Assembly (NCBI GenBank): GCA_017552705.1
Contig: JAFZOY010000034.1
Span: 1-56,868 of the forward strand
Length of the DNA: 56,868 bases
Source: Bacteroidales bacterium
GTDB taxonomy: Bacteria > Bacteroidota > Bacteroidia > Bacteroidales > UBA1715
Direction: 5' to 3'
Position 1 is the first letter of the stretch; each line of letters begins with the position of its first letter. The notes beneath the pieces were generated by a model. The model ran no database searches, was not told the origin of the DNA, and saw nothing but the letters and a program-made list of their open reading frames with translations. Below are positions 8,977-17,824 of this stretch, piece after piece. The translations under genes and the position numbers were made by a program.

Positions 8977-9612
8977 TCAATGTAATTTCGCATTTACGAG
9001 AAGCATGAATTCCTCCCGTGTTTCTTTTCGGTTGAATGCCCCAGTGAATGCCGAGGTCGTTGTTGTTGAATTTTGTTTTTGGACGCCTCTCATCTGCATA
9101 CACAAATGTTGTGCTTCAATAATTACAGCAACTCCAAGCGGATTCAATGTTTCTTGTATGCAGTCGCGGATTTGCACGGTCAGACGTTCCTGAACTTGCA
9201 GACGACGGGCATAAACATCCACAACTCTTGCTATTTTGCTCAATCCTGTGATGTATCCATTTGGAATGTATGCCACGTGTGCCTTTCCGATAAACGGCAG
9301 CATGTGGTGTTCGCACATGGAATAAATTTCAATGTCTTTCACCAAAACCATTTGTTGGTATTCTTCCTTGAACATTGCCGCACGGAGAATTTCCTTCGGA
9401 TCGGTGTCGTAGCCTTGCGTAAGGAATTGCATAGACTTTGCCACACGCAGAGGGGTTTTGAGCAACCCTTCACGTTCCACATCCTCGCCGAGCAACGTCA
9501 GTGTTTCTCTGTAGAGTTCCGCCAACCGAGTCGTTTTTTCATCGTCGAAACGTTCTATTTTCTGATAGCTTCCGTCCGACGGCGTTGAAAGTCCATTGTT
9601 ATATATTTCCAT
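8977..9612 (-). CDS. folE: GTP cyclohydrolase I
   Basis: 211 residues, normal for the type I enzyme. It converts GTP to 7,8-dihydroneopterin triphosphate, the first step of folate and pterin synthesis. The zinc ligands are visible as C100 and H103 in [10 protein letters not shown] and C171 in [38 protein letters not shown] is the conserved core of the family. The start at 9612 leaves about 12 nt after the predicted transcription start from the promoter at 9631-9660. It is probably cotranscribed with fabD and dtd. Confidence 0.97.
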   Translation of the reverse strand: MEIYNNGLSTPSDGSYQKIERFDDEKTTRLAELYRETLTLLGEDVEREGLLKTPLRVAKSMQFLTQGYDTDPKEILRAAMFKEEYQQMVLVKDIEIYSMCEHHMLPFIGKAHVAYIPNGYITGLSKIARVVDVYARRLQVQERLTVQIRDCIQETLNPLGVAVIIEAQHLCMQMRGVQKQNSTTTTSAFTGAFNRKETREEFMLLVNAKLH

Positions 9613-9630
9613 TTCCTAAAAGAATTGTCG

Positions 9631-9660
9631 CAAAAATAGTAAATAAAATTGTTAATCAAA
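9631..9660 (-). promoter_or_regulatory. Promoter of folE
   Basis: Read on the minus strand, TTTG is followed by 18 nt and TATTTTTG. This matches the Bacteroidota consensus (TTTG, 19-21 nt, TAnnTTTG) to within one nucleotide of spacing, and the -7 element lies 19 bases upstream of the folE start. Confidence 0.5.
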
Positions 9661-10905
9661 CCGTATTGCTTCCGAAGGGCTGATTTTCGTTACTAAAACG
9701 GAAGGCATAATCAGCATTGCCGCTGTGAGTACGAACGTTCCTACGTTGAGTAGTACAATGTACGCGGGGTTCAATAGGATAGGCACATACGACATGAAAT
9801 AAACCGAAGGATCGAGTCCGAATGGATGAAAATAATATTGCAGCAGGCATAATCCTATACCCACAATATTTCCCAGAATCAATCCTTTCCCGATAAGCAT
9901 GCTGCCTACGTAAATGAAAACTTTCCGTATGCTGATGTTTTGGGCTCCAAGTGCTTTGAGAGTGCCAATCATCGCCGTTTTTTCAAGAATAATGACGAGC
10001 AAACCCGTAATCATGTTCATACCAGCCACAAGCACCATGAGCGCAATGATAAGCCAGGCATTCATGTCGAGCAACGACAGCCAGTCGAATATCTGCGGTG
10101 TGGTTTCCTTCAATGTTTGAACCCGAAGTTTTTGCACATCGGGTGATATGTCGAACCCGACAATGTTTTGTATCATTTCTTTTTGAACATCAAGATTTTT
10201 GTAGTCGTTCAAATATACTTCGTAACCGCTGCATTGGTTTGAATCCCAGTTGTTTAAGTCTTGAATATGCCGTATGTCCGCTAAGATGAAACGGTCATCG
10301 ATTTCGTTGAGGTGCGTCTCGTAGATGCCGCTTACGATGAATCTCCGTTTGCGGACTTTTTTGTTTGAATCGTTGGGAACAAACGAGGTGGTGAATTTAT
10401 CGCCGAGCGACAACTGCAATAGATTTGCCAACTTTCTCGAAATCACCGCGTTGTCGGTGGTCGTGTCGTGGGGAAATGAGAGGATTTCGCCTTCCAGCAA
10501 ATGGTCTTGAATAAATTTCCAGTTGTAGGAATCGTCGATGCCTTTTACAATTATTCCGCGCACGGTGTTGTTGACCTTTACCAACGCCGGTTTGGTGGCA
10601 TATATCTGCACGTGCGTCACATTTTCTTCGCTCCGAAGTTCTTCCAGCAGCGTGGAATCTGTTCTGATTGGCAACGACTCAAACGACGTGTTGGTGTCGA
10701 AATTTACAATTTCTATGTGCGAGGAAAAACCAAAAATTTGTTCGGAAATAGTTGATTTAAAGCCAACAATCACAGAAACGGCGATAATCATCACAGCCAA
10801 TCCGAGCGCAATCGCAACAATGGCGATGTTCACAATCGGATTCGAAATGGATTCCGAACCTCTACGGGGCAGAATGTGCCGCGCTATATATAGTTCCGTG
10901 TTCAT
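9652..10905 (-). CDS. LolC/LolE-like ABC transporter permease (FtsX family)
   Basis: 417 residues. One N-terminal membrane helix (about 25-48, VNIAIVAIALGLAVMIIAVSVIVGF) precedes a large periplasmic domain (about 50-270). Three C-terminal helices (about 280-305, 325-350 and 370-400) complete the MacB/FtsX-type permease layout. The N-terminal RHILPRRGSE and the C-terminal SEAIRFD are typical of lipoprotein-releasing permeases, which with the ATPase LolD pass lipoproteins to the periplasmic carrier. No ATPase gene is adjacent, so it must pair with one encoded elsewhere. Its stop codon lies within the predicted folE promoter region. Confidence 0.85.
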   Translation of the reverse strand: MNTELYIARHILPRRGSESISNPIVNIAIVAIALGLAVMIIAVSVIVGFKSTISEQIFGFSSHIEIVNFDTNTSFESLPIRTDSTLLEELRSEENVTHVQIYATKPALVKVNNTVRGIIVKGIDDSYNWKFIQDHLLEGEILSFPHDTTTDNAVISRKLANLLQLSLGDKFTTSFVPNDSNKKVRKRRFIVSGIYETHLNEIDDRFILADIRHIQDLNNWDSNQCSGYEVYLNDYKNLDVQKEMIQNIVGFDISPDVQKLRVQTLKETTPQIFDWLSLLDMNAWLIIALMVLVAGMNMITGLLVIILEKTAMIGTLKALGAQNISIRKVFIYVGSMLIGKGLILGNIVGIGLCLLQYYFHPFGLDPSVYFMSYVPILLNPAYIVLLNVGTFVLTAAMLIMPSVLVTKISPSEAIRFD

Positions 10906-10974
10906 ATTGACTAATCGGCTGTAAATGTAGAAATATTATTTGGTATGGCAAGGTTGGGGGATTGAAAACTACTG

Positions 10975-11014
10975 AAAATAAAAAACGGGAGCTTGAACGA
11001 ATCCAAACTCCCGT
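10975..11014 (-). terminator. Intrinsic terminator downstream of the 142-residue DUF937-like gene
   Basis: On the minus strand a perfect 7-bp stem, ACGGGAG/CTCCCGT, with a 16-nt loop is followed by TTTTTATTTT. It begins 24 bases after the stop of the gene ending at 11038, separating it from the permease gene. Confidence 0.75.
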
Positions 11015-11037
11015 CGTCGAAACATGTTATGAAAAGA

Positions 11038-11466
11038 TTATTTTTTGAAGAATTTTCCCAGAAGTCCTGTTGCTGCTCCCAAAAGTCCGTTGGAACCACC
11101 TGCCGAAGCGCCTACAGCTGAAAGAACCGAAGTGAGGTCGAGACCGCTGTCTTTCGATGTAAGTTTGCCAATAATTGTTGGTAACAATGATGTTGCCAAT
11201 TGGGTTGTGCTTGCGTCCAATCCCAATTTACTTGCGAAATTCTTGGTGAACAATTGCGTAGCCAACGAAGTGATTGGACTTGATTCAGCGTTTGCTTTGC
11301 CTGTGAACAACTCGGTGATTTGCTCAATTCCGCTTACTGATTGGGCTTTTTCTTTTACACTTCCGAAAATTGAATCCGACAATCCGCCCAATACGTCGGA
11401 ACCTAAATTACTGCCTGATGCGGCAGATTGAACTTGTTTAAGAATTAAATCTGTAATTTGTGACAT
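11038..11466 (-). CDS. Small Gly/Ser/Leu-rich protein, DUF937-like
   Basis: 142 residues with no signal peptide and no convincing membrane segment. The middle (GLDASTTQLATSLLPTIIGKLTSK) resembles the helical LP-containing repeats of DUF937-type proteins, and the C-terminus is rich in Gly, Ser and Leu (SNGLLGAATGLLGKFFKK). The function of such proteins is not established. It is monocistronic by sequence: a -7 element lies at 11496-11503 and a strong terminator at 10975-11014. Confidence 0.75.
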   Translation of the reverse strand: MSQITDLILKQVQSAASGSNLGSDVLGGLSDSIFGSVKEKAQSVSGIEQITELFTGKANAESSPITSLATQLFTKNFASKLGLDASTTQLATSLLPTIIGKLTSKDSGLDLTSVLSAVGASAGGSNGLLGAATGLLGKFFKK

Positions 11467-11495
11467 AATAATTTTATTTTTTAAGTTATAGCTTT

Positions 11496-11503
11496 CAAAT
11501 ATA
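11496..11503 (-). promoter_or_regulatory. Promoter -7 element of the DUF937-like gene
   Basis: TATATTTG on the minus strand, 29 bases upstream of the start at 11466. It fits the Bacteroidota TAnnTTTG consensus; no clear -33 TTTG was found. Confidence 0.35.
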
Positions 11504-11528
11504 GGAACAATTTTGGAATAAATTGCAA

Positions 11529-12134
11529 TTATTTTTTCACTTTCGCTTTGAGTTGGTCAAGAATTGCTTTTTGCTGTTTCTTGTAACTGTCGGCTTCGGA
11601 AATTTCTTTTTCTGTGTTGCGAAGTTCTTTTTGTAAATCTTCTTTTTTGTCCACCAATTTATCGTATTCCTTGACAGCCTTTTCGTACACTTTTGTCTGT
11701 TCTTCTATTTGATACTGAAGGTCTAAGGCAACAACTTCCTCCGATATTTTCTTTAAGAAATCCTTAATGCACGGAATTTCATCGTCGCCGGGAACTACAA
11801 AGTTTCCATTCTCTCGTTGTACAAAAATGTATAATGTGGAATTTTTGCTTGAACCGTCGATTTTGGTATAGACATCGCAGTTTTTCACGCACAAACCGGC
11901 GTAGGTCATTTTTGCGTAGAGCATCATGCCGTTTGCCGCTTTCGCTTTTTGTTTGTCTGCCTTAAAGTGGTTTGTAACAGCTTCGTCCATCAGTTTTTTC
12001 GAGAAATCCATCGTCAAGGCCATTGCTGGTTTTTCTTCCTTGTTAAATGACGCTGTTGTTTCTGTGATAGATTGGGCGCTTGCGAATCCAGCCCATACCA
12101 TTACGGCAATTGCCGTTACTGCTAATCTTTTCAT
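11529..12134 (-). CDS. Secreted protein with C-terminal coiled coil, function unknown
   Basis: 201 residues from the ATG at 12134; an ATG two codons upstream at 12140 is equally possible. A signal peptide (MKRLAVTAIAVMVWAGFASAQ) precedes a compact domain of about 110 residues. From about 125 onward the sequence is a charged heptad-like coiled coil (EEQTKVYEKAVKEYDKLVDK and beyond). Two Cys in GLCVKNCD could form a disulfide. It should be periplasmic or attached to the outer membrane. I recognise no family. It has its own -7 element at 12177-12184 and stands alone between the propeller-phosphatase gene and the DUF937-like gene. Confidence 0.75.
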   Translation of the reverse strand: MKRLAVTAIAVMVWAGFASAQSITETTASFNKEEKPAMALTMDFSKKLMDEAVTNHFKADKQKAKAANGMMLYAKMTYAGLCVKNCDVYTKIDGSSKNSTLYIFVQRENGNFVVPGDDEIPCIKDFLKKISEEVVALDLQYQIEEQTKVYEKAVKEYDKLVDKKEDLQKELRNTEKEISEADSYKKQQKAILDQLKAKVKK

Positions 12135-12176
12135 ACACATAGCTTTAAATTGTTATACATTCCAATACATTAGTTA

Positions 12177-12184
12177 CAAATATA
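12177..12184 (-). promoter_or_regulatory. Promoter -7 element of the coiled-coil secreted protein gene
   Basis: TATATTTG on the minus strand, about 40 bases upstream of the start codon. It matches TAnnTTTG; the -33 element is not clear. Confidence 0.35.
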
Positions 12185-12197
12185 CAAAAACGGGCAA

Positions 12198-15100
12198 TTA
12201 TCCCCGAAGATTTTTCAGATAATTGTCGAAGTCGAAGCCGATTACAATTACATCGTCGATTTGTTCCCATTTCGGCACTTCTCTTGGCTTGCCGTTCTCG
12301 TCCATTTCAATGGTTATGCCTTGCCAGTCCTTGAATTGTTTTTTCAGTTCGTTTCCTTGCTTAATCATTGGCAGATGTTGAATCGATAAGATGTTGTATT
12401 TGAATTGTTTGAACTTGATTTTCTTTCCTTTTTCTCCGCCAAATTGGTCGGCGTATCCGTCGCTGAACAGGTAGAAACGGTCGCCTTCCTGCACGCGGAT
12501 GATTGCCGTGGTGAATAGATTATCTTGCTCGTTGCTCAAACCAACAGGATTTTTGTCACCTCGATAGATGATGAATTGGTTGTTTCTTACGAGAATCATT
12601 CGCGACAATGCGCCGGCAAATTCCAAAACACCAGTGTCGGTGTGGAATACGCAGATTGATATGTCCATTCCGTCTTTCACTTCGCTGCTGTCGTCCAAAT
12701 CGTTTGCAATGAAAAGCTCAATCAACGCTTTGTTCAGATAATCAAGGATTTCCGACGCTTTGTGGATTTTTCTGTTCTGGGTGATGGTGCGGAGTTGGTT
12801 GTTTCCAATAATCGACATGAATGCGCCAGGAACGCCGTGTCCGGTACAGTCGGCGCACACAATAAATATTTTCTCGTCAATTTTGTTGATCCAATAAAAA
12901 TCGCCGCTTACCACGTCCTTGGGTTGGTAGAAGATAAAATAATCAGGCACCAATTGGCGGAATCGTGCTTTGGCGGGCATAATCGCCGATTGGATACGTT
13001 TTGCGTAATGGATACTGTCCATTATGTTTTTGTTCTTGCTCTCAATTTCCTTTTTCTGAATATCGAGACGGTTGCTCAGGCGTTCGTAGTCTATCAAACG
13101 AAGTTTTTCCTTGCGCACACGGTAGCGGCCATATAAGAAAAACAATACAACTACAAGTATGATGATGAGGTATTTCAGCACCATGGCGAACGGCGTCTGC
13201 CAAAATGGAGGCGGCACGTTCAGTGTGATGCTTTGTTCTCCTGTCCAGATTCCATCTTCGTTGGCAGCCATCACTTTTAAGGTGTAGTCGCCAATCGGCA
13301 GTTTTACGATATTTATGTAATTCTGCGTGTTTAAGTCCACCCACTCGTCGGTTTGTCCGGTTAAGTAATATTTGTATTGGTTCATCAACGGTTGGGTGAA
13401 TTCCAGCGCCGCAAACGAGATTATCAAATTGCTATTGTTCCACGGAATGGTGATTGCTTGTTTGTTTTTGATAGGAATTTCTACTTTTTTGTCGTCGGTG
13501 GTGTATTCCAAATTCAGGAATTCGAGATTTGGAATTTTCGATGAAGTATGAATGGAGTCGGGGTGGAAAATGTTGATTCCCTGCGTTCCGCCGAAAAACA
13601 TATAGCCGTTAAGTGTTTTGTAGGCCGCATGTGGCGAAAATTCGTAATCTTGTATGCCATCGTGGATTGTGAACGATTTGCAGATGCCCGAATCGGGGCT
13701 GAATGCGTTCAAACCATTGTCGGTTCCCACCCAAACATCGGAGCCGTGGGTAAGCACCGAAAAAACTTCGTTAGATGAAAGTCCGTCGTTTGTGGAGTAG
13801 TAGGTGTTGTGCCCGTTTTGTGGGTTGTATTTCACCAATCCAATGTTGGTTCCAATCCAAAGATTTCCGTTTCTGTCCTCGGTAATGTCGTAAACCGAGG
13901 TGAGGTGCTTATTCTGTGAGTTTGGGGCAAGATGAATGTTGTTGAACGAGTCATATTTATAGTCAAACATACACAGACCATTTTCTGTTCCTATGAAAAT
14001 CTTGTTTTTATAGTTTTCGTAGAAACAGGTGATTTTATTCGACGGAAGCGTTGTAATATCATAATGTTGGGTTGTTTTATTTTGTGTGTTGTAAAACACA
14101 ATGCCGAAATTCGTTCCAATCCAAAGGTTGTTGTGGGAATCGAGCAACAATGCCTTTATACGTTTGTTTGTCAGGCAAAAAGCATGAAGTTCGGGTATTT
14201 TTTTGTCGATTGGGTAGAATGTGTTCCGCGCAATATCGTAAATCATCAAATAGCCGTCGCCACCGATAAGGATTTCGTTTTTCGAAAAATTGATAATTGA
14301 AGTTATGTAGTTGGTTGGGAATGTTCCTTTGTCGGCTGAATAGGTCCGTTTGCTGTGGCGTGCGAGGTCGTAAATCTGCACTCCGCCGAATTTTGTTCCG
14401 AAGAAAACCAGATTTTTTTCAAGGCAGATGGCTGTCGTGTAGTTGTATTTCACGCCGTAAATATCGTCCTCGTTTCCCAATAATTGGAATCTACGAGGTT
14501 TTATGTTCAGTTTGTTCAGACCATTCTGCGTTCCAATCCACAGAATATTCTCATCGCTTTTTGTGATGCAATTGGTTTGGTTTGTCGAAATATCGTTTTT
14601 CTGGTTTGTGTGCGTGTATTGGGTGAATTTTTGCGTGTTCACGTTGAAGCAGTACATACCATTGCTTTCGGTTGTAATCCAGAGCTGGTCGGGCGAGGAA
14701 CCTTCGGCTATGCTGTTCACTATCGATTTGAATAGTTTTGAATAGTAGAAAGTGGTGAACTTTTTGTTTTTCTTGTCGAATAGGTTCAGACCGTTTCGGG
14801 TGCCAATCCACAGACGGTTTTTTGAGTCTTCGTAGATTGAAAGCACGTGGTTTTCGCTTATATGATGGGGCTGTATGGCATCTGATTTAAAGAAAATGAA
14901 ATCATCGATTATCGGTTCGTAGTAGCCCAATCCGTTGTCTGTCCCAATCCAGAGAATTCCTTGCGAATCCTGAAAAATAGGGTAGGCGTAGTGGTCGAAT
15001 TCTTCTTGGAAAATATCGGAATCCACAGAGTAGGAGCGGTGTTTCCGGGTTTTAAGGTTGATTAGGTCGATGCTGTTGCTCTTTTTAATCCAAAGATTGT

Positions 15101-15542
15101 TCTCGCTGTCGCAAAAAATATTTTGAACGAGATTTTTTTCCGCATCGATGGTGTAGGATGAATCTATGTTGAACTGGCGGCATTCGTAGTTCTCACTAGA
15201 AATAATGTTGATGCCGTAGCCTGTGGCAACCCAGATATTCTTGTCGGCGTCCTCGCAAATACCATGTATGCAGTTCGACGACAATGAATTAGGATTTTGT
15301 GGATCGTTTCTGAAAATCAGGAAATTTTTGCCGTCGTATCGGTTGAGTCCTGAATTTGTTCCAATCCAAAGAAATCCCTTTGAATCATGGTAAATACATT
15401 GGATGTTGTTGTTCGACAGACCATCGGCGTTTGAGAATGTTTCAAAGGAAATGACTTTTTCGTTTATCGACGAAATTGCAAAGCACTGAATGTGAAATGC
15501 AAAAGCGAAAATTAGCAGTATCGAAAAAAGTCTTTTCATCAT
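12198..15542 (-). CDS. Sensor propeller / Y_Y_Y / SpoIIE-type phosphatase signalling protein
   Basis: 1114 residues. After a signal sequence come many two-component-regulator propeller repeats (about 25-690), recognisable by units such as DSKGFLWIGTNSGLNRYD and DRNGNLWIGTNIGLVKYN. A Y_Y_Y domain follows (about 690-770), then one membrane helix (about 785-805), a coiled coil, and a cytoplasmic SpoIIE/PP2C-type domain (about 850-1105). The last has DVVSGDFYW, CADCTGHGVPGAFMS, DGMDISICVF and DDVIVIGF, containing the metal-binding aspartates of this family. The sensing half is that of Bacteroidota hybrid two-component systems, but the output is a Ser/Thr phosphatase in place of a histidine kinase. 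It probably detects an extracytoplasmic ligand and regulates an anti-sigma or anti-anti-sigma type partner, which is not encoded nearby. Confidence 0.9.
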   Translation of the reverse strand: MMKRLFSILLIFAFAFHIQCFAISSINEKVISFETFSNADGLSNNNIQCIYHDSKGFLWIGTNSGLNRYDGKNFLIFRNDPQNPNSLSSNCIHGICEDADKNIWVATGYGINIISSENYECRQFNIDSSYTIDAEKNLVQNIFCDSENNLWIKKSNSIDLINLKTRKHRSYSVDSDIFQEEFDHYAYPIFQDSQGILWIGTDNGLGYYEPIIDDFIFFKSDAIQPHHISENHVLSIYEDSKNRLWIGTRNGLNLFDKKNKKFTTFYYSKLFKSIVNSIAEGSSPDQLWITTESNGMYCFNVNTQKFTQYTHTNQKNDISTNQTNCITKSDENILWIGTQNGLNKLNIKPRRFQLLGNEDDIYGVKYNYTTAICLEKNLVFFGTKFGGVQIYDLARHSKRTYSADKGTFPTNYITSIINFSKNEILIGGDGYLMIYDIARNTFYPIDKKIPELHAFCLTNKRIKALLLDSHNNLWIGTNFGIVFYNTQNKTTQHYDITTLPSNKITCFYENYKNKIFIGTENGLCMFDYKYDSFNNIHLAPNSQNKHLTSVYDITEDRNGNLWIGTNIGLVKYNPQNGHNTYYSTNDGLSSNEVFSVLTHGSDVWVGTDNGLNAFSPDSGICKSFTIHDGIQDYEFSPHAAYKTLNGYMFFGGTQGINIFHPDSIHTSSKIPNLEFLNLEYTTDDKKVEIPIKNKQAITIPWNNSNLIISFAALEFTQPLMNQYKYYLTGQTDEWVDLNTQNYINIVKLPIGDYTLKVMAANEDGIWTGEQSITLNVPPPFWQTPFAMVLKYLIIILVVVLFFLYGRYRVRKEKLRLIDYERLSNRLDIQKKEIESKNKNIMDSIHYAKRIQSAIMPAKARFRQLVPDYFIFYQPKDVVSGDFYWINKIDEKIFIVCADCTGHGVPGAFMSIIGNNQLRTITQNRKIHKASEILDYLNKALIELFIANDLDDSSEVKDGMDISICVFHTDTGVLEFAGALSRMILVRNNQFIIYRGDKNPVGLSNEQDNLFTTAIIRVQEGDRFYLFSDGYADQFGGEKGKKIKFKQFKYNILSIQHLPMIKQGNELKKQFKDWQGITIEMDENGKPREVPKWEQIDDVIVIGFDFDNYLKNLRG

Positions 15543-15592
15543 TCTGCTAAAATACGAAAAAATCCCGTTTCTCGTTCAGTTTCGGGCAATTT

Positions 15593-17356
15593 TTATCGAT
15601 AGCGCCAAGCAGAATCGTTTTGATACAGTTTTTTATATCGCAAAGATGGTGATTCTATGAATGTTCCTAACCCGAGTTTTTCCCATTTTTCGTTAACTAA
15701 AGCAATGGTTGCATCGTCGGATGTTACTGGCATTGGCCAATCGCGAAGCTGTTCCTGCTCTGTTTTTGAACTACCATCGAGGATAAGGCAGTTTTTTTCT
15801 AATGTGCAGTCTTTGTGTGGGTTATAGTTGTTCAGGACATTCCAAATAATATCTTTTGTGTTAGAACTGTCGAGCGTGTTGTCGTGCAGCACAATTCCAC
15901 AGATGTCAGGCTCGGTTTGTAGTAATTGTTTTGCCGTTTCGATTTTTGTTTCGTGTGGTTCGTTTCCCACGGGAAGAAACACGATGCGGCGGTTGTGGGA
16001 TTGTTCTTTTCGAGTGGCGTCAATGGCGAGTTTGCTTCCAAAACCGATTTTCGGCCCGGAATGGTCAAGCACGTCGAGTTGACCTTGTTGTATGATAGTG
16101 TCGTCGTTTGGATTGAAATTCGTTTCAATTGCCTTACGGATTGATTCAGAATTGGTTATATCGCAATCTTCGTCAACAATAACCAATGTTTTGTTGCTTG
16201 CCATCTGTCCTGCGCCCCAAAATGCGTTGATGACTTTTTGCACTTGTCCGTTAAAGGATTTTTTGATTTTTGCCACCACCAAATTATGTGAAACGCCTTC
16301 GAACGGCATCACGTAGTCAACGAGTTCGGGACAGAAAAGCATTTTTATTGGAGCAAGAAAAATACGTTCGGTCGCTTTGCCCATCCATGCGTCTTCCATA
16401 GGCGGAATACCAACGATGGTCGCTGGATAGATTGCATTCCGTTTGTGTGTGATGCAGGTGATGTGGAATTTTGGATAATAGTCTGGTAATGAATAAAATC
16501 CCGTATGGTCGCCAAACGGACCTTCCAAAAATTTTTCTTCCTGTGGATCAACGTACCCTTCGAGCACAAAATCGGCGTCGGCAGGGACTTCAAGGTCGTT
16601 GGTTATACATTTTACAAGTGTTACGGGTTGTTTTTGCAGAAATCCTGTCAGGATCGATTCGTCGATGTTTTCGGGTAGGGGAGCCGTAGCCGAAAATATA
16701 TTTGCCGGCGAGCCGCCAATTGCAACGCTTACAGGCATTCGCAGTCCAAGCCGTTTGTATGCTTCGTAATGGTTCGCGCCCGTTTTGTTTTGATGCCAAT
16801 GCATTCCAGTTGTTTGTTTATCAACAACTTGCATGCGATACATTCCCATATTTCGGGTGTGGGTTTCGGGATGTTGGGTAATGACCATCGGCAGGGTGAT
16901 GAATCGTCCTGCATCGTGTTTCCAACAATGGAGTATGGGAATTTTATCAAGGTCAACATCGTGTTCCACAACTTCCTGGCATGCTCCTTTTCGGTTGGAA
17001 TGTTTTGGAAACCAATTTGTTAGCTTTGCCATCAACGGAACTACCGCAAGTTTGTCCGAAATCGTTTTTTTCGGGCTTGTCACTGTTTGGAATAAGTGTT
17101 CGATTTCCGTTTTGTGCTCGTCCAATGTGTTGCAATTCAATGCAATACAAATTCGTTTTTCGCTACCAAGCGCATTGATGAGCAGCGGGTATTCTGTGCC
17201 GTTGTTTGTGAACAACAATGCTTTGTTTCTGTTTGTCGGAGCCTTCGAAATTCTGTCGGTGATTTCGGTGATTTCCAAATACGTGCTGACACGTTCAGAG
17301 ACAACGATCAACTCGTTTTCATCTTGTAGTTTTTGTATGAATTTTGATAAATCCAT
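15593..17356 (-). CDS. UbiD-family decarboxylase (menaquinone-type)
   Basis: 587 residues, fitting the long UbiD-like decarboxylases of menaquinone synthesis. UbiD enzymes use prenylated FMN to decarboxylate aromatic acids. RNMGMYRMQVVD and GMHWHQNKTGANH (about 168-195) correspond to the metal- and cofactor-binding part, and FLEGPFGDHTGFYS (about 272-285) contains the catalytic glutamate region. Given the UbiA-family prenyltransferase and polyprenyl synthase elsewhere in the window, a role like MqnL in the futalosine menaquinone pathway is my inference; other aromatic substrates are possible. The next gene downstream, for a small lipoprotein, lies 53 bases away in the opposite reading sense of transcription order (it is upstream), so coupling is uncertain. 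Confidence 0.88.
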   Translation of the reverse strand: MDLSKFIQKLQDENELIVVSERVSTYLEITEITDRISKAPTNRNKALLFTNNGTEYPLLINALGSEKRICIALNCNTLDEHKTEIEHLFQTVTSPKKTISDKLAVVPLMAKLTNWFPKHSNRKGACQEVVEHDVDLDKIPILHCWKHDAGRFITLPMVITQHPETHTRNMGMYRMQVVDKQTTGMHWHQNKTGANHYEAYKRLGLRMPVSVAIGGSPANIFSATAPLPENIDESILTGFLQKQPVTLVKCITNDLEVPADADFVLEGYVDPQEEKFLEGPFGDHTGFYSLPDYYPKFHITCITHKRNAIYPATIVGIPPMEDAWMGKATERIFLAPIKMLFCPELVDYVMPFEGVSHNLVVAKIKKSFNGQVQKVINAFWGAGQMASNKTLVIVDEDCDITNSESIRKAIETNFNPNDDTIIQQGQLDVLDHSGPKIGFGSKLAIDATRKEQSHNRRIVFLPVGNEPHETKIETAKQLLQTEPDICGIVLHDNTLDSSNTKDIIWNVLNNYNPHKDCTLEKNCLILDGSSKTEQEQLRDWPMPVTSDDATIALVNEKWEKLGLGTFIESPSLRYKKLYQNDSAWRYR

Positions 17357-17370
17357 TGAAACACAAGGAA

Positions 17371-17769
17371 TTATTTCGCTGCACTATAATCGCTGTCGGT
17401 CAAAGTGTAATAATAGACTTTGAGTTCGTCTTTGTCGCCAACCAAGGTGTACGATGTTTTGTCGTAAATATTATTTGTTTGGGTAATTGAATCTCTGTAA
17501 AACGTGATTTTTTTATCAGCATCGAATATGATTTCCGTTGAGTCGGTGTATCTGTCGATTAGGCAAAAGTTGTTCTCCCAACCATATTCTTTCTCAATAT
17601 AGGAGTTAGCTTCTGCCGAAAAACTATCTGTTACGAAATTGCTGTAATATACTTTCACCGTCACTTTGTGCGATGATTTGTTTTTTAATACATATAGATA
17701 TGTTTCCAATTCTTCTCCACACGACACGTAGATAAAACTAATGGCTAATAGTGCAAGTAATTTCTTCAT
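17371..17769 (-). CDS. Small lipoprotein, function unknown
   Basis: 132 residues from the ATG at 17769. A longer start at 17802 would lie upstream of the predicted promoter and is rejected. The N-terminus MKKLLALLAISFIYVSC is a lipoprotein signal with Cys as the probable lipidated residue. The mature part is beta-rich, with alternating polar and hydrophobic residues (KVTVKVYYSNFVTDSF) and no enzyme motif. The UbiD gene begins 14 bases after its stop and may be cotranscribed, though a functional link is not evident. Confidence 0.75.
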   Translation of the reverse strand: MKKLLALLAISFIYVSCGEELETYLYVLKNKSSHKVTVKVYYSNFVTDSFSAEANSYIEKEYGWENNFCLIDRYTDSTEIIFDADKKITFYRDSITQTNNIYDKTSYTLVGDKDELKVYYYTLTDSDYSAAK

Positions 17770-17791
17770 TGTAGTATATTTTTTAGACGAA

Positions 17792-17799
17792 CAAATATA
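17792..17799 (-). promoter_or_regulatory. Promoter -7 element of the small lipoprotein gene
   Basis: TATATTTG on the minus strand, 23 bases upstream of the ATG at 17769. A TTTG lies 16 nt further upstream, a short spacing for a -33 element. Its position supports the shorter start of the lipoprotein. Confidence 0.4.
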
Positions 17800-17824
17800 C
17801 ACTTTTTTAGTTTCACAAAATTAT

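Noticed and set aside
8928..8993. Longer fabD start at 8993
   Set aside because: It would overlap folE and place 22 unconserved residues before the invariant MKAYVFPGQG opening.
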